The notes: generated from the letters alone by a model not told the origin. A DNA stretch of 64,000 nucleotides from Hungatella sp. UBA7603 (GCA_002478865.1 DLJZ01000002.1:310001-374000); one strand, 5' to 3'. Counted from the first letter of the stretch, positions 53,860 to 61,473 are shown. Numbers and translations: made by a program.

Positions 53860-54801
53860 TTATTTACTCAACAGATTTTGATCCCAGCCTGCTTTTATAA
53901 AAAATCCGCCAAAGTTATCATCAAAGATTTTTTCTGTCTCAGAAGACTGGAAAGCCTTAACCACCTTTTCATAAGCCGCTTTCTTCTCTGGATCAGAAAG
54001 ATCTTCAGACCGGGCTGCAATTAAATTCCAATAATTTTCTTCCTTAAGGCTAGTATCTTTAAAGATTGCTTCATCTGTCTTTAACCCAAAATCAAGGGCG
54101 AAATTGCCGTTAACGATTCCTGCTGCCACATCAGCCAGTGCAGATGGTATGGTGTTTGCTGCAAGCTCCTGGATTTTAATTTTAACGGTATATGATTCAA
54201 TGTCATCAATGGTAGGATTAAAACCTGCATCCTTTTTTATTTTAATCAGTCCAGCAGACTCTAATACCTTTAAGGCACGACCTCCATTTGTTACATCGTT
54301 TGGAATTGCTACGGTATCCCCGTCCTTTATTTCAGACACAGACTTAACCTTGCTGGAATAGAGGTTCAAAGGAATAATAAACGTATTGCCAATGGGTTCA
54401 ATCTTATAGCTGTAGCTTTCGATTTCTTTCTTTAAATAAATGCGGTGCTGGAATGCATTTAGGTCGATTTCCCCGTTTGCCAATGCATTATTAGGAGTTA
54501 CATAATCGGAAAACTGTACGATATCCAGGTTGATTCCTTCGTTTTTTAATGCCTCTTTCGCAGGAGCCCAAAGCTCCTCATAAATACTTCCTACAACTCC
54601 AAGTTTTACTGTCACTGAAGCCGCCTTTGTCTCAGCCGTTGCCTGGGAGCTTGTTTCCGTGGTCGCTTCTGCTTCCTTTGTTTCCGCCGGTTTCGAATCC
54701 TTTGAAGCTGTGGTCTCACTTGGTTTTGAACCACAAGCAGTTAAGAAAAGGGCTAAGGTTGCTGTAGATAAGGTAAGGGTAATCAGTTTTTTCAATTTCA
54801 T
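53860..54801 (-). CDS. metQ: MetQ/NlpA-type substrate-binding lipoprotein
   Basis: 313 residues from the ATG at 54801 after GGAGGAAACAATT; a longer frame runs through that site. The lipobox ends FLTACG with Cys23, followed by a Thr/Glu/Ser/Ala spacer (24-66). The NlpA domain shows VKLGVVGSIYEELWAPAK, VQFSDYVTPNNALANGEID, LNAFQHRIYLKKE, IAIPNDVTNGGRA-type sequence and NTIPSALADVAAGIVNGNFA. It binds L- or D-methionine or a related amino acid for MetNI. It follows the dehydrogenase gene by 27 bases. Confidence 0.9.
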   Translation of the reverse strand: MKLKKLITLTLSTATLALFLTACGSKPSETTASKDSKPAETKEAEATTETSSQATAETKAASVTVKLGVVGSIYEELWAPAKEALKNEGINLDIVQFSDYVTPNNALANGEIDLNAFQHRIYLKKEIESYSYKIEPIGNTFIIPLNLYSSKVKSVSEIKDGDTVAIPNDVTNGGRALKVLESAGLIKIKKDAGFNPTIDDIESYTVKIKIQELAANTIPSALADVAAGIVNGNFALDFGLKTDEAIFKDTSLKEENYWNLIAARSEDLSDPEKKAAYEKVVKAFQSSETEKIFDDNFGGFFIKAGWDQNLLSK

Positions 54802-54828
54802 AATTGTTTCCTCCATGTTTTGTTGTGG

Positions 54829-55788
54829 TTATAATGTAAGTGCCAGATCAAAGTTATCTTTCATGGTCTGACAGGACTTGTGAAATTCATCTAGTTCCTC
54901 TTTTGTTAAATTAAGTTCGATCACACCAGCCACTCCATGGCGGTTTAAAAGAGTGGGAACGCTTGCATAGACTCCTGTTTCCCCATATTGTCCGGTAAGC
55001 AGGGTGGATACTGGAAGAATCCGGTTTTCATCTCCAAATATAGCTCTGACCACTTCTGCAATGGAGGCTCCGATTCCAAATTCCGTAGAGCCCTTTCCAG
55101 CTAAAATATGCCAGCCACCAGCCTTTCCTTCTGCCGCTATGGCTTTTAAATCAAGAGCTCCATAGGTATCCGGCTGCTCCTGAATCAACTGGGAAAGTGG
55201 CTTTCCTCCTATGGTCACCGCAGACCATGCTGCCATCTGGCTTTCTCCATGCTCCCCAAGGGCATACGCAAGTATGGATTTCTGATCCACGCCTACTGCT
55301 TCTGATATGGCTCTCCTAAGTCTTGCACTATCTAAAGTGGTACTGGTAGAAAGAATCTTCTCTGCCGGATAGAAAAGCGTATGCTGAATATAGTGAGTCA
55401 CCACATCAGCTGGGTTTGAGATATTTAAAATGATCCCCTGAAACCCAGAGATTCGTATGCCTTCTGCCACTTCCTTTATAATGGCTATGGTCTCCCTCAG
55501 TGTATCCATTCTCGTCTGCCCCTTGCTCATATCAGGCAAAGGTCCTGCTGCCACGATCAACAGATCCCCATCCTTTGCATCCTCATAATTACCTGCTCTT
55601 ACCAAACATCGCTTGGGTAAATAGACTGTGGCATCAAATAGATCCATAGCCTGAGCTTTTGCCTTTTCCTTATCAATATCTATGTATACGATTTCCTCAC
55701 AAAGCCCCTGAGAAATGAGAGAATATCCTGCATGAGACCCAACATGACCAGCACCGACAATGATAATTTTTCTTCTTTGAAGCTCCAT
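54829..55788 (-). CDS. L-lactate/L-2-hydroxyisocaproate dehydrogenase family protein
   Basis: 319 residues with the LDH/MDH fold: the NAD motif IIIVGAGHVGSHAGYSL, LIVAAGPLPDM, ILNISNPADVVTHYI, STTLDSARLRRAI with a substrate Arg, and the catalytic His in ALGEHGESQMAAWS. In the specificity loop (PDMSKGQTRMD) Met stands where lactate dehydrogenases carry the substrate-selecting Gln, suggesting a larger hydrophobic 2-oxo acid. It is placed between metI and metQ, so reduction of the 2-oxo acid of methionine or a branched-chain amino acid is a reasonable inference. Confidence 0.85.
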   Translation of the reverse strand: MELQRRKIIIVGAGHVGSHAGYSLISQGLCEEIVYIDIDKEKAKAQAMDLFDATVYLPKRCLVRAGNYEDAKDGDLLIVAAGPLPDMSKGQTRMDTLRETIAIIKEVAEGIRISGFQGIILNISNPADVVTHYIQHTLFYPAEKILSTSTTLDSARLRRAISEAVGVDQKSILAYALGEHGESQMAAWSAVTIGGKPLSQLIQEQPDTYGALDLKAIAAEGKAGGWHILAGKGSTEFGIGASIAEVVRAIFGDENRILPVSTLLTGQYGETGVYASVPTLLNRHGVAGVIELNLTKEELDEFHKSCQTMKDNFDLALTL

Positions 55789-55815
55789 TTCACTACCTCC
55801 TATAATAAGACCCCA

Positions 55816-56496
55816 CTAGTGGGTGTTCTTTTTTACAATTCGGTTTCCAATAATCTGAATGATGCTTACCATAAAAACCAGAACCAAAACGGTCACATAA
55901 GTCACATCTGTCTGATTTCTGTCATGTCCATAACGTATGGCATAATCTCCCAGACCTCCTGCTCCTACAACTCCTGCCATAGCAGTCAGCCCAAGAAGAC
56001 TGATTGCCGTAATGGTGGTGCCTCTGGCGATTCCGCTTATACTTTCTCTTAGATACACCTGAAAGATAATCTCTAAGGGACTCTTTCCCATGGAAAGGGC
56101 CGCTTCGATAAGACCGCGGTCGATTTCTGCCAGAGCACTTTCGATTTGTCTGGCAAAGAACGGAACCGTTCCAAACACCAAGGGGACGATGGCTCCCTCC
56201 ACTCCTATGGCCGTTCCCATAATAAATCTGGAAACTGGCATTACTCCTGTTAAGAGAATGATAAAGGGAATGGAGCGAAAGAAATTAATCACTTTATCAA
56301 GAACCTGATAAAACCCCTTATGCGCCAAAATACCACCAGGCCTTGTTACGGTAATGATGACCCCAAGTATCATACCTAAGAGAAAGGAAATGGAACCAGA
56401 CCAAAAGGCCATAATTAGCGTATCCCCAATGGCCTGATAAAAGGTGGGAAGCTTACCCACCACATTGGGAATTAGATTATAAATTAGTTCCTGCAT
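55816..56496 (-). CDS. metI: Methionine-type ABC transporter permease
   Basis: 226 residues with five membrane helices and the BPD_transp_1 fold. The EAA loop reads LIEAALSMGKSPLEIIFQVYL, and FFRSIPFIILLTGVMPVSR is the MetI hallmark. It overlaps the end of metN by 20 bases and would form a dimeric channel with MetN. The substrate is imported through it from MetQ. Confidence 0.93.
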   Translation of the reverse strand: MQELIYNLIPNVVGKLPTFYQAIGDTLIMAFWSGSISFLLGMILGVIITVTRPGGILAHKGFYQVLDKVINFFRSIPFIILLTGVMPVSRFIMGTAIGVEGAIVPLVFGTVPFFARQIESALAEIDRGLIEAALSMGKSPLEIIFQVYLRESISGIARGTTITAISLLGLTAMAGVVGAGGLGDYAIRYGHDRNQTDVTYVTVLVLVFMVSIIQIIGNRIVKKNTH

Positions 56497-57523
56497 CCTG
56501 AATCACCTCCACTCCTACGTTTTTCTCAGCAAGATACTTCATTGCCAATGCAATCTGATCCCGATCTCCACTCATAATGGCCACAGTGCCACCAATGGGA
56601 GCATCCTGAACAATCTCAATATCAGAAAATATAATATTAAGGTCAATGTCAAAATTTCTAGAAACCGTGGAAATCAAAGGTTCTGAGACATTTTTCTCCA
56701 CATAGGACAGGCGAACGATCATCTCCCCTGGTTTTAATCTCGTCACTGGAGAATCTTCTGCAAGTAGTCCCTCAATCTTATGTAAATTCGAAGTGGTTCG
56801 AATAAAATCCCTGGTAACCGGCTCTCTTGGATTTGCAAAGATGGAAAATACGTCTCCTTCCTCCACAACTTTTCCTTTTTCCATAACTGCCACCCGCCCG
56901 CATATTTCTTTAATGACCGCCATCTCATGAGTTATCACTACTACTGTGATACCAAGTTGCTTATTGACCTTTTTAAGAAGCTGCAAAATGGATTTGGTGG
57001 TCTGGGGATCTAATGCACTGGTGGCTTCGTCACACAAAAGAACCTTAGGATCATTGGCCAGTGCCCTTGCTATGGCAACTCTCTGCTTTTGCCCGCCAGA
57101 GAGCTGGTTTGGATAGGCATTTTCTTTGTCTTCGATATCCACGAGCCGTAAAAGCTCTCGAACCTTTTTTTCTTTTTCTTCCCGGCTAAGGCTGCTCCCC
57201 TTTAATGGAAACGCAACATTTCCAAATACCGTCCTGGAAGGCATCAAGTTAAAATGTTGAAAGATCATGCCAATCCCTTTTCTTGCACTACGAAGCTCAC
57301 TGGACGAAAGAGTGGTAAGCTCCCTTGAATCAACCATTACCCTTCCCCCCGTCGGCACCTCTAATAAATTGATACATCGAACCAGTGTGGATTTACCCGC
57401 GCCTGAGAATCCGATGATCCCGAATATCTGGCCTTTGCCAATGGATAACGTCACATCATCAATGGCACGAACCTGCCCTTCTCCGGATCCAAAAGCCTTA
57501 GAAATATTTTGAAGTTCAATCAT
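56477..57523 (-). CDS. metN: Methionine-type ABC transporter ATP-binding protein
   Basis: 348 residues from the ATG at 57523 (MIELQNISKAF) with GGGAGGAATTAGA before it; the longer frame includes that site. It has Walker A GFSGAGKSTLVRC, signature [16 protein letters not shown], Walker B VLLCDEATSALDPQT, and the C-terminal NIL (ACT-like) domain (about 270-348, PGEMIVRLSYVEKNVSEPLI) that binds methionine and inhibits the ATPase when the cell has enough. It is the first large gene behind the two small leader ORFs. Confidence 0.95.
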   Translation of the reverse strand: MIELQNISKAFGSGEGQVRAIDDVTLSIGKGQIFGIIGFSGAGKSTLVRCINLLEVPTGGRVMVDSRELTTLSSSELRSARKGIGMIFQHFNLMPSRTVFGNVAFPLKGSSLSREEKEKKVRELLRLVDIEDKENAYPNQLSGGQKQRVAIARALANDPKVLLCDEATSALDPQTTKSILQLLKKVNKQLGITVVVITHEMAVIKEICGRVAVMEKGKVVEEGDVFSIFANPREPVTRDFIRTTSNLHKIEGLLAEDSPVTRLKPGEMIVRLSYVEKNVSEPLISTVSRNFDIDLNIIFSDIEIVQDAPIGGTVAIMSGDRDQIALAMKYLAEKNVGVEVIQDAGTNL

Positions 57524-57536
57524 TCTAATTCCTCCC

Positions 57537-57605
57537 TCATAAAACAAAGTGTCTGACTTGCCAGACTATAGCGCTGTCACAATAGTGACAATCTTCCTTA
57601 TGCAT
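57537..57605 (-). CDS. Second leader ORF before metN: 22-residue CxxC peptide
   Basis: A 22-codon frame starts at an ATG at 57605, 8 bases after a perfect GGGAGG, and ends with TGA at 57537, 13 bases before metN. It begins MHKEDCHYCDS, with a CxxC pair, and ends VRHFVL. The coding sequence coincides with two inverted repeats (TGTCACTATTGTGACA and GTCTG..CAGAC), so the region may matter mainly as RNA structure. Expression is not proven; the excellent ribosome binding site is the main support. Confidence 0.45.
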   Translation of the reverse strand: MHKEDCHYCDSAIVWQVRHFVL

Positions 57606-57663
57606 GTTATGTGCCTCCCAACCGGTAGAGCTTTTTATATTATGGGACACAATTTCCTATTCA

Positions 57664-57694
57664 ATAAAAAAACGGACTCCCGAAGGCTCCCGTT
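57664..57694 (-). terminator. Attenuator-type terminator in the metNIQ leader
   Basis: On the minus strand AACGGGAGCC-TTCG-GGAGTCCGTT folds into a hairpin with a C(UUCG)G tetraloop and a tandem G-A internal pair, followed by seven T. It stands 40 bases after the leader-peptide stop and 140 bases before metN. Since metN has no other obvious promoter after it, transcription must read through, which argues for conditional termination. Confidence 0.7.
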
Positions 57695-57733
57695 TTTGGT
57701 AAGTGGTAAAGCAGTGCAATTTTTATGCATTCC

Positions 57734-57853
57734 TTACTTGCCTGGATGGGAGTATGAAAAATAAACGTGATTGCAGCACATGAAAAGCATGGCCATTGTC
57801 ATGTCCATTGCTTTTTCATAAGAACAACACGCTGCATTCATCATTTTATTCAT
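57734..57853 (-). CDS. Met/Cys-rich leader peptide of the metNIQ operon
   Basis: A 39-codon frame starting at 57853 behind GATGGGAG and ending TAA at 57734. Met occurs at residues 1, 4, 5, 16, 18, 20, 22 and 25, with an alternating MDMTMAM core, and Cys pairs occur at 9-10 and 26-27. The sequence GATGGGAG around its ribosome binding site is fully complementary to CTCCCATC near its end (57745-57752). ACTCCC of that segment can instead pair with GGGAGT of the terminator. This has the parts of ribosome-mediated attenuation by methionine supply. It is too short for standard gene callers. Confidence 0.65.
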   Translation of the reverse strand: MNKMMNAACCSYEKAMDMTMAMLFMCCNHVYFSYSHPGK

Positions 57854-57896
57854 TGGATCTCCCATCTATACTTATTAACATACTGGTTTTGTTGGT

Positions 57897-57925
57897 ATAA
57901 TAGCACCATGACCCTTTCTTGTCAA
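57897..57925 (-). promoter_or_regulatory. Sigma-A promoter of the metNIQ leader
   Basis: On the minus strand TTGACA (57920-57925) and TATTAT (57897-57902) are separated by 17 bases. The start site would be near 57890, giving a leader of about 370 nt before metN that contains the Met-rich peptide, the terminator and the CxxC peptide. No SAM riboswitch (S-box) or T-box motif was recognised between promoter and gene. Confidence 0.75.
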
Positions 57926-57969
57926 TAAAGTTTTTATAATTATACTTTTTTATACTATTTTTTTACAAG

Positions 57970-58011
57970 CAAAAACGAGCAGCATACGGGAGATCCCATA
58001 TACTGCTCGTT
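57970..58011 (-). terminator. Intrinsic terminator after the CheX gene
   Basis: On the minus strand AACGAGCAGTATATGGGA pairs with TCCCGTATGCTGCTCGTT around a tiny loop, with one or two mismatches, and TTTT follows. It ends the chemotaxis pair and insulates the met promoter just downstream. Confidence 0.85.
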
Positions 58012-58103
58012 GAACTTATCTCTTATTTTTATCAAATTCTTTTTTTATTAAACTCTGCAAAAAAGTATGGTTTTGTAAGTGCATCGACCTAACAGTTAAA
58101 ACA

Positions 58104-58565
58104 TTAGCCATTAATGGCAATATTAGTCTCAAAAGGAATACCATTTGCGGAAACCTTTACGCAAAGCACTTGATTGGCACTCATCTTTATGGACACATTG
58201 GTTCCGTAAAGAAGAGTAGGTGTGGAAATATCTACAGTAATTCCCATCTCAGAAAAGAAGGTGGCGGCATTAGCTGTCAGCATGTTGGCAAGTTCTGAAA
58301 CGGCACTTTGTGCCATCTCATCAAACTCCTCAACTGGCATCCCCATCATCATGGTTGACGCGATGGCTTTTGCATCTTCTAAAGAAAGACAGTACACCAC
58401 ATTTCCCTTTACTTCTCCAACAATACCAACCGTCAAAATAACACCTGTACTGATTAGATTATCGTCTTTCAGACTAATACCCTCTTTTTGAATGTCTTCA
58501 AAACCAAGCTGTGGCATTACGGAAAAAAATGCCTGTATAAAAGGATTTATGTATTTTACATCCAA
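58104..58565 (-). CDS. CheX-family chemotaxis phosphatase-like protein
   Basis: 153 residues of a stand-alone CheX/CheC-type domain (IQAFFSVMPQLGFEDIQ, GVILTVGIVGEVKGNVVYCL, SELANMLTANAATFFSEMG). The E-x-x-N pair within SELANMLTANAA is the conserved active-site pattern of CheX/CheC phosphatases that dephosphorylate CheY-P. It overlaps the upstream response-regulator gene by 10 bases, so the two are made together. It probably adjusts chemotaxis signalling to the flagellum. Confidence 0.88.
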   Translation of the reverse strand: MDVKYINPFIQAFFSVMPQLGFEDIQKEGISLKDDNLISTGVILTVGIVGEVKGNVVYCLSLEDAKAIASTMMMGMPVEEFDEMAQSAVSELANMLTANAATFFSEMGITVDISTPTLLYGTNVSIKMSANQVLCVKVSANGIPFETNIAING

Positions 58566-59419
58566 TGATCGTCACCCCTTTGAAATCCGACATTAAGAAG
58601 AATCTCTCCAAATTCTGAATCACCAATTACAGAAGTCGTAAAGAAACCAGGTGATGTAATGCATACACTCTCCCCATGCATGATAGTCGGTGGCGCAACA
58701 CGCAGACCAAATGCTTTGTTCATCCGATTGATTACGGAGCATGCATTTCCAGAGATAATATTAGCAAGCTCACCAATGACTGCAATCACTTCTTCATTTG
58801 TGTTGGTTTCTTTTCTCATAATTGCGGCAGTTAGCTGACTGGCAGTTTTCATGCTTAAATCAAAGAGCATTCTTCCTGAAAACTTTCCAATGATACCGAT
58901 AATAATGGTAAGTCCCTTGGATTCGAATTCTCTTTCGCATTTATATTCGTCCTGATATGTAATCAGGGATTTGGCCATCTTATTAATTCCATCTAAAAGG
59001 GATTCCTTAAAGATAGCAATATTTTTATCGGATAATTCCTGATACAGCTCATCCGAGTCCATAACCCGGCTTACTGCTGCCATGAGGTTGTCCTCGTCAA
59101 TTGGCTTCTGAACATAAGCCGATACCTTGTTGTCCTTTGCTGCCTTGACGATTTCATCATCCATCATGGAGCTTACAACAATTACCTTAATATCCTTATT
59201 AATCTCATGGACCGCCCTTGTACACTCCAGCCCATCTGTTCCAGGCAATGTCATATCCATGGTTACAAGCTGGGGCATCTTATCTTTTATCACTTCCTTA
59301 ACTTCTTCCAGTGTACCGGCTTCTCCGACCACATTAAGTCCGTGTCTTTCAAGAATTCCCCTGATGTACGCAATTGAAAATGGGGAATCATCCACTATAA
59401 CTACTTTTGTACCTTCCAT
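58556..59419 (-). CDS. Response regulator with receiver domain fused to a CheX-like domain
   Basis: 287 residues. Residues 1-120 are a CheY-like receiver (VVIVDDSPFSIAYIRGIL, phospho-acceptor Asp in VTMDMTLPGTDG, VVSSM and AYVQKPID with the conserved Lys). Residues 140-287 are a CheX-like domain (IIIGIIGKFSGRMLFDLSM, IGELANIISGNACSVINRM with E-x-x-N). Thus a phosphorylatable domain controls a phosphatase-like output, unlike DNA-binding regulators. The TTTTATGGAAGG context is weak, but the ATG at 59419 is the only sensible start. Confidence 0.88.
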   Translation of the reverse strand: MEGTKVVIVDDSPFSIAYIRGILERHGLNVVGEAGTLEEVKEVIKDKMPQLVTMDMTLPGTDGLECTRAVHEINKDIKVIVVSSMMDDEIVKAAKDNKVSAYVQKPIDEDNLMAAVSRVMDSDELYQELSDKNIAIFKESLLDGINKMAKSLITYQDEYKCEREFESKGLTIIIGIIGKFSGRMLFDLSMKTASQLTAAIMRKETNTNEEVIAVIGELANIISGNACSVINRMNKAFGLRVAPPTIMHGESVCITSPGFFTTSVIGDSEFGEILLNVGFQRGDDHWM

Positions 59420-59672
59420 AAAAGTATAAACCCTCCTGCTTGAATAATTAGTTTCATTTATTTCTTAGCCTTAAAGATACCAGTTATTCCTTATTTTGTC
59501 AAAGTTTTTTCTATTTCGACATGTTCTTTTTCAGGCACTTTATAATCAGAGTTATTAGACCTAGGAAACCTCAATGAAACTGTTTATGAATGAAAAAAAT
59601 TACGTTTAGCAGCTATGTTTTTAAGTTAAAATTATATGAAAAAAATGTGCTGTTTTTTATCAAAACAAAGTA

Positions 59673-59705
59673 CAGGATAAGGGAAACTAAAAATCCCTTA
59701 TCCTG
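59673..59705 (-). terminator. Terminator-like hairpin after the GH18 gene
   Basis: CAGGATAAGGGA pairs with TCCCTTATCCTG (59673-59705). It begins 11 bases beyond the stop at 59716 on the minus strand, and the T-tract after it is interrupted (TACTTTGTTTT). The rest of the 59420-59715 gap is AT-rich with no gene seen. Confidence 0.65.
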
Positions 59706-59715
59706 CATCCTATTT

Positions 59716-60861
59716 TTAATCTCCAACTTTCCTTGCTTCAAACATCTGACTCAGTAAAAGCCAGTTTGCCCGGAAGAACTGCATCAACTGCCAGTATCCG
59801 GCACCAGTCAATCCATATTCCTTAATTAAATCAAACTTCGCCTGAAAGCTTCTCACATCCTCAAACCAGACCTCGTGCTGAACCCCAAATTTCCAGTATC
59901 TGAAATATGGAGTCATAGCCTCCTCATCAAACTGAATCTCCGCCCCGTTTTCAATTGCAATCTGAATGGCTTCCAGATTGCTTATTGTTTCTGCTCTTGT
60001 CACGCCCCGCTCATAAGGCAGAGGCCAGTCATATCCGTAGTTGGGAATTCCAAGGCTGATTTTATAGACAGGAATCTCAGTTAGCGCATACTCCACCACT
60101 CTTCTTACCAGGTTGATAGGAGCCACTGCCATGGGAGGGCCGAATGTATATCCCCACTCATAAGTCATTAAAAGCACCCGATTCGCTGCGGCTCCCAAAA
60201 GCCTATAATCCACGCCCTCATATAAAAGACCGGGCTGGTCCGCCGAGGTCTTGGGGGCCAGTGCCACGGAAACCTGAAATCCGAACTGGTTCATAATCTC
60301 AGTGGTTCTTCTCACAAAATCCGCATAAGCCAGACGATCATCTGCCATAATATACTCAAAATCAATATCCAGGCCACCGAATCTTTTTTCCTGCATCTTA
60401 AGTCCCAGATTCCAGATAAGCCGTTGCTGCACCTGGGTGTTATGTACCATATTTGTTACCAGATTATTGTTAAAACGTCCGTCAGGTCCAAGGGGCGTCA
60501 ATGTGAGAATCGGCCGCACCCCAGCCTCTAATGCCCGGTCAATCATCCAGTCATCGTCTGCCATAGGCGGCACTAAGTCCCCATTCTCCGTAAATCCGTA
60601 GGAAAAGACGTAAAGATCCGTCAAAAACGGCAGGGTATTATCTAAGTTTTCCGGAATAATAAAAGGATAGGCATATCCAAATACATAAAGAGGAGTTCTG
60701 TCCTCCGATGGACCATCTCCCCGGATATAAAGCGCCTGACCTATAGCCAGGCGATAGGGAGCTTCGATCTGATTGTCATAGGTCAATGCCTCTACCGAAA
60801 CGCCCTGTGAACTGGCAATGGAATCAACGCTGTCCCCTTGCTGCACCACATATATTTTCAT
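59716..60861 (-). CDS. LysM-GH18 hydrolase (SleL/YaaH spore cortex type)
   Basis: 381 residues from the ATG at 60861 (MKIYVVQQGDSVD) with AAAGGA 7 bases upstream; 26 earlier codons of the open frame have no ribosome binding site. A LysM domain occupies residues 1-47 (VVQQGDSVDSIASSQGVSVE). A GH18 domain follows with the catalytic D-x-D-x-E in FGGLDIDFEYIMADD and LLMTYEWGYTFGPP. There is no signal peptide, as for cortex-associated SleL/YaaH enzymes. It likely cleaves N-acetylglucosaminyl bonds in spore cortex. Repeat copy B lies 148 bases upstream. Confidence 0.9.
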   Translation of the reverse strand: MKIYVVQQGDSVDSIASSQGVSVEALTYDNQIEAPYRLAIGQALYIRGDGPSEDRTPLYVFGYAYPFIIPENLDNTLPFLTDLYVFSYGFTENGDLVPPMADDDWMIDRALEAGVRPILTLTPLGPDGRFNNNLVTNMVHNTQVQQRLIWNLGLKMQEKRFGGLDIDFEYIMADDRLAYADFVRRTTEIMNQFGFQVSVALAPKTSADQPGLLYEGVDYRLLGAAANRVLLMTYEWGYTFGPPMAVAPINLVRRVVEYALTEIPVYKISLGIPNYGYDWPLPYERGVTRAETISNLEAIQIAIENGAEIQFDEEAMTPYFRYWKFGVQHEVWFEDVRSFQAKFDLIKEYGLTGAGYWQLMQFFRANWLLLSQMFEARKVGD

Positions 60862-61008
60862 AACAGCATCCTTTAAACAGAATTGGTAAAGCATATGTGA
60901 AAAAATGCCGAAACATGACAGAAAAGCCCTTAGTTTCAAATTTCGTTAGAAAAATGTAAAGTGCTTTTTCTGTTTAGTAATAGTGAAACCCTATAAATCC
61001 GTTGTTTT

Positions 61009-61132
61009 CCTCTTGAATCCGAGGTTTTAGAGACTTTCTGTCTCACCACCTTTTACCACCTAAATGCAGTCAAAACCACGTGTCATGCAGTCAAAAAAAA
61101 ACAGTCAGAAAATGATATAATCTTCTATATAA
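61009..61132 (-). repeat. Dispersed structured repeat, copy B (partner at 294-405)
   Basis: 61021-61078 is 50/58 identical to 307-364. The inner hairpin GAGAC-TTTCT-GTCTC keeps its stem while the loop differs, and the flanking hairpin is CCTC-loop-GAGG in place of CCTGG-loop-CCAGG. It lies between the GH18 start and the Cys-rich small protein. Two GGTGGT(A/G)A units 10 bp apart are visible on the minus strand and could alternatively be protein-binding boxes. Confidence 0.6.
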
Positions 61133-61167
61133 AAAGGCGGGTCCAAAATACCGGATACTCGCCTTTT
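61131..61167 (-). terminator. Intrinsic terminator after the Cys-rich small protein
   Basis: On the minus strand AAAAGGCGAGT pairs with ACCCGCCTTTTT. The loop sequence ATCCGGTATTTTGG resembles that of the terminator at 61917-61952, so the two share ancestry. Confidence 0.75.
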
Positions 61168-61203
61168 ACCATTGACCTAAAAGTTATCGTCAAAGTCAAA
61201 CTC

Positions 61204-61392
61204 TCACTCTCTCTGCCCACACTTTCTGCATCCTTCTCTAAAGCCTTCCCGGAAAGCTTCTCTTCTTTCACGTTCGCACCGATCGCGATCATTATCACGA
61301 TCACAGTCGCAGTCACGATCGCGGTCACAGTCACAATCCCAACATCTATTACAGCCACAGCCTCTGTTACAGCCGAAATTAAAACAGCACAT
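61204..61392 (-). CDS. Small Cys/Asp/Arg-rich protein
   Basis: 62 residues from the ATG at 61392 (MCCFNFGCNRG), which follows AAAGGTGAG by 6 bases. It has ten Cys and a central run of alternating Cys, Asp and Arg (DCDCDRDRDCDCDRDNDRDR). Low-complexity Cys-rich proteins like this are common among spore-coat or metal-binding proteins of Clostridia, but I cannot name a family. The alternative frame on the same strand is Val/Ala/Thr-rich and lacks a ribosome binding site. It has its own terminator. Confidence 0.65.
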   Translation of the reverse strand: MCCFNFGCNRGCGCNRCWDCDCDRDRDCDCDRDNDRDRCERERREAFREGFREGCRKCGQRE

Positions 61393-61473
61393 ATATTTCT
61401 CACCTTTCATATAAGATTAATTACACTATACTATATGGCGCTTGCAGACAAGGGGTGAAAAGCTCGTACCCTA

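Noticed and set aside
57549..57764. 71-codon plus-strand frame across the met leader
   Set aside because: No ribosome binding site, and the minus strand there has a promoter, terminator and leader ORFs.
57541..57960. S-box (SAM-I) or T-box riboswitch upstream of metN
   Set aside because: Neither the conserved SAM-I core nor the T-box TGGNACCGCG-type sequence was found; the region is better explained by the Met-rich ORF and terminator.
61125..61403. 92-codon Val/Ala/Thr-rich frame overlapping the Cys-rich small protein
   Set aside because: It lacks a ribosome binding site and runs through the terminator; it is a by-product of the repetitive CGATCG-like coding sequence of the 62-residue protein.
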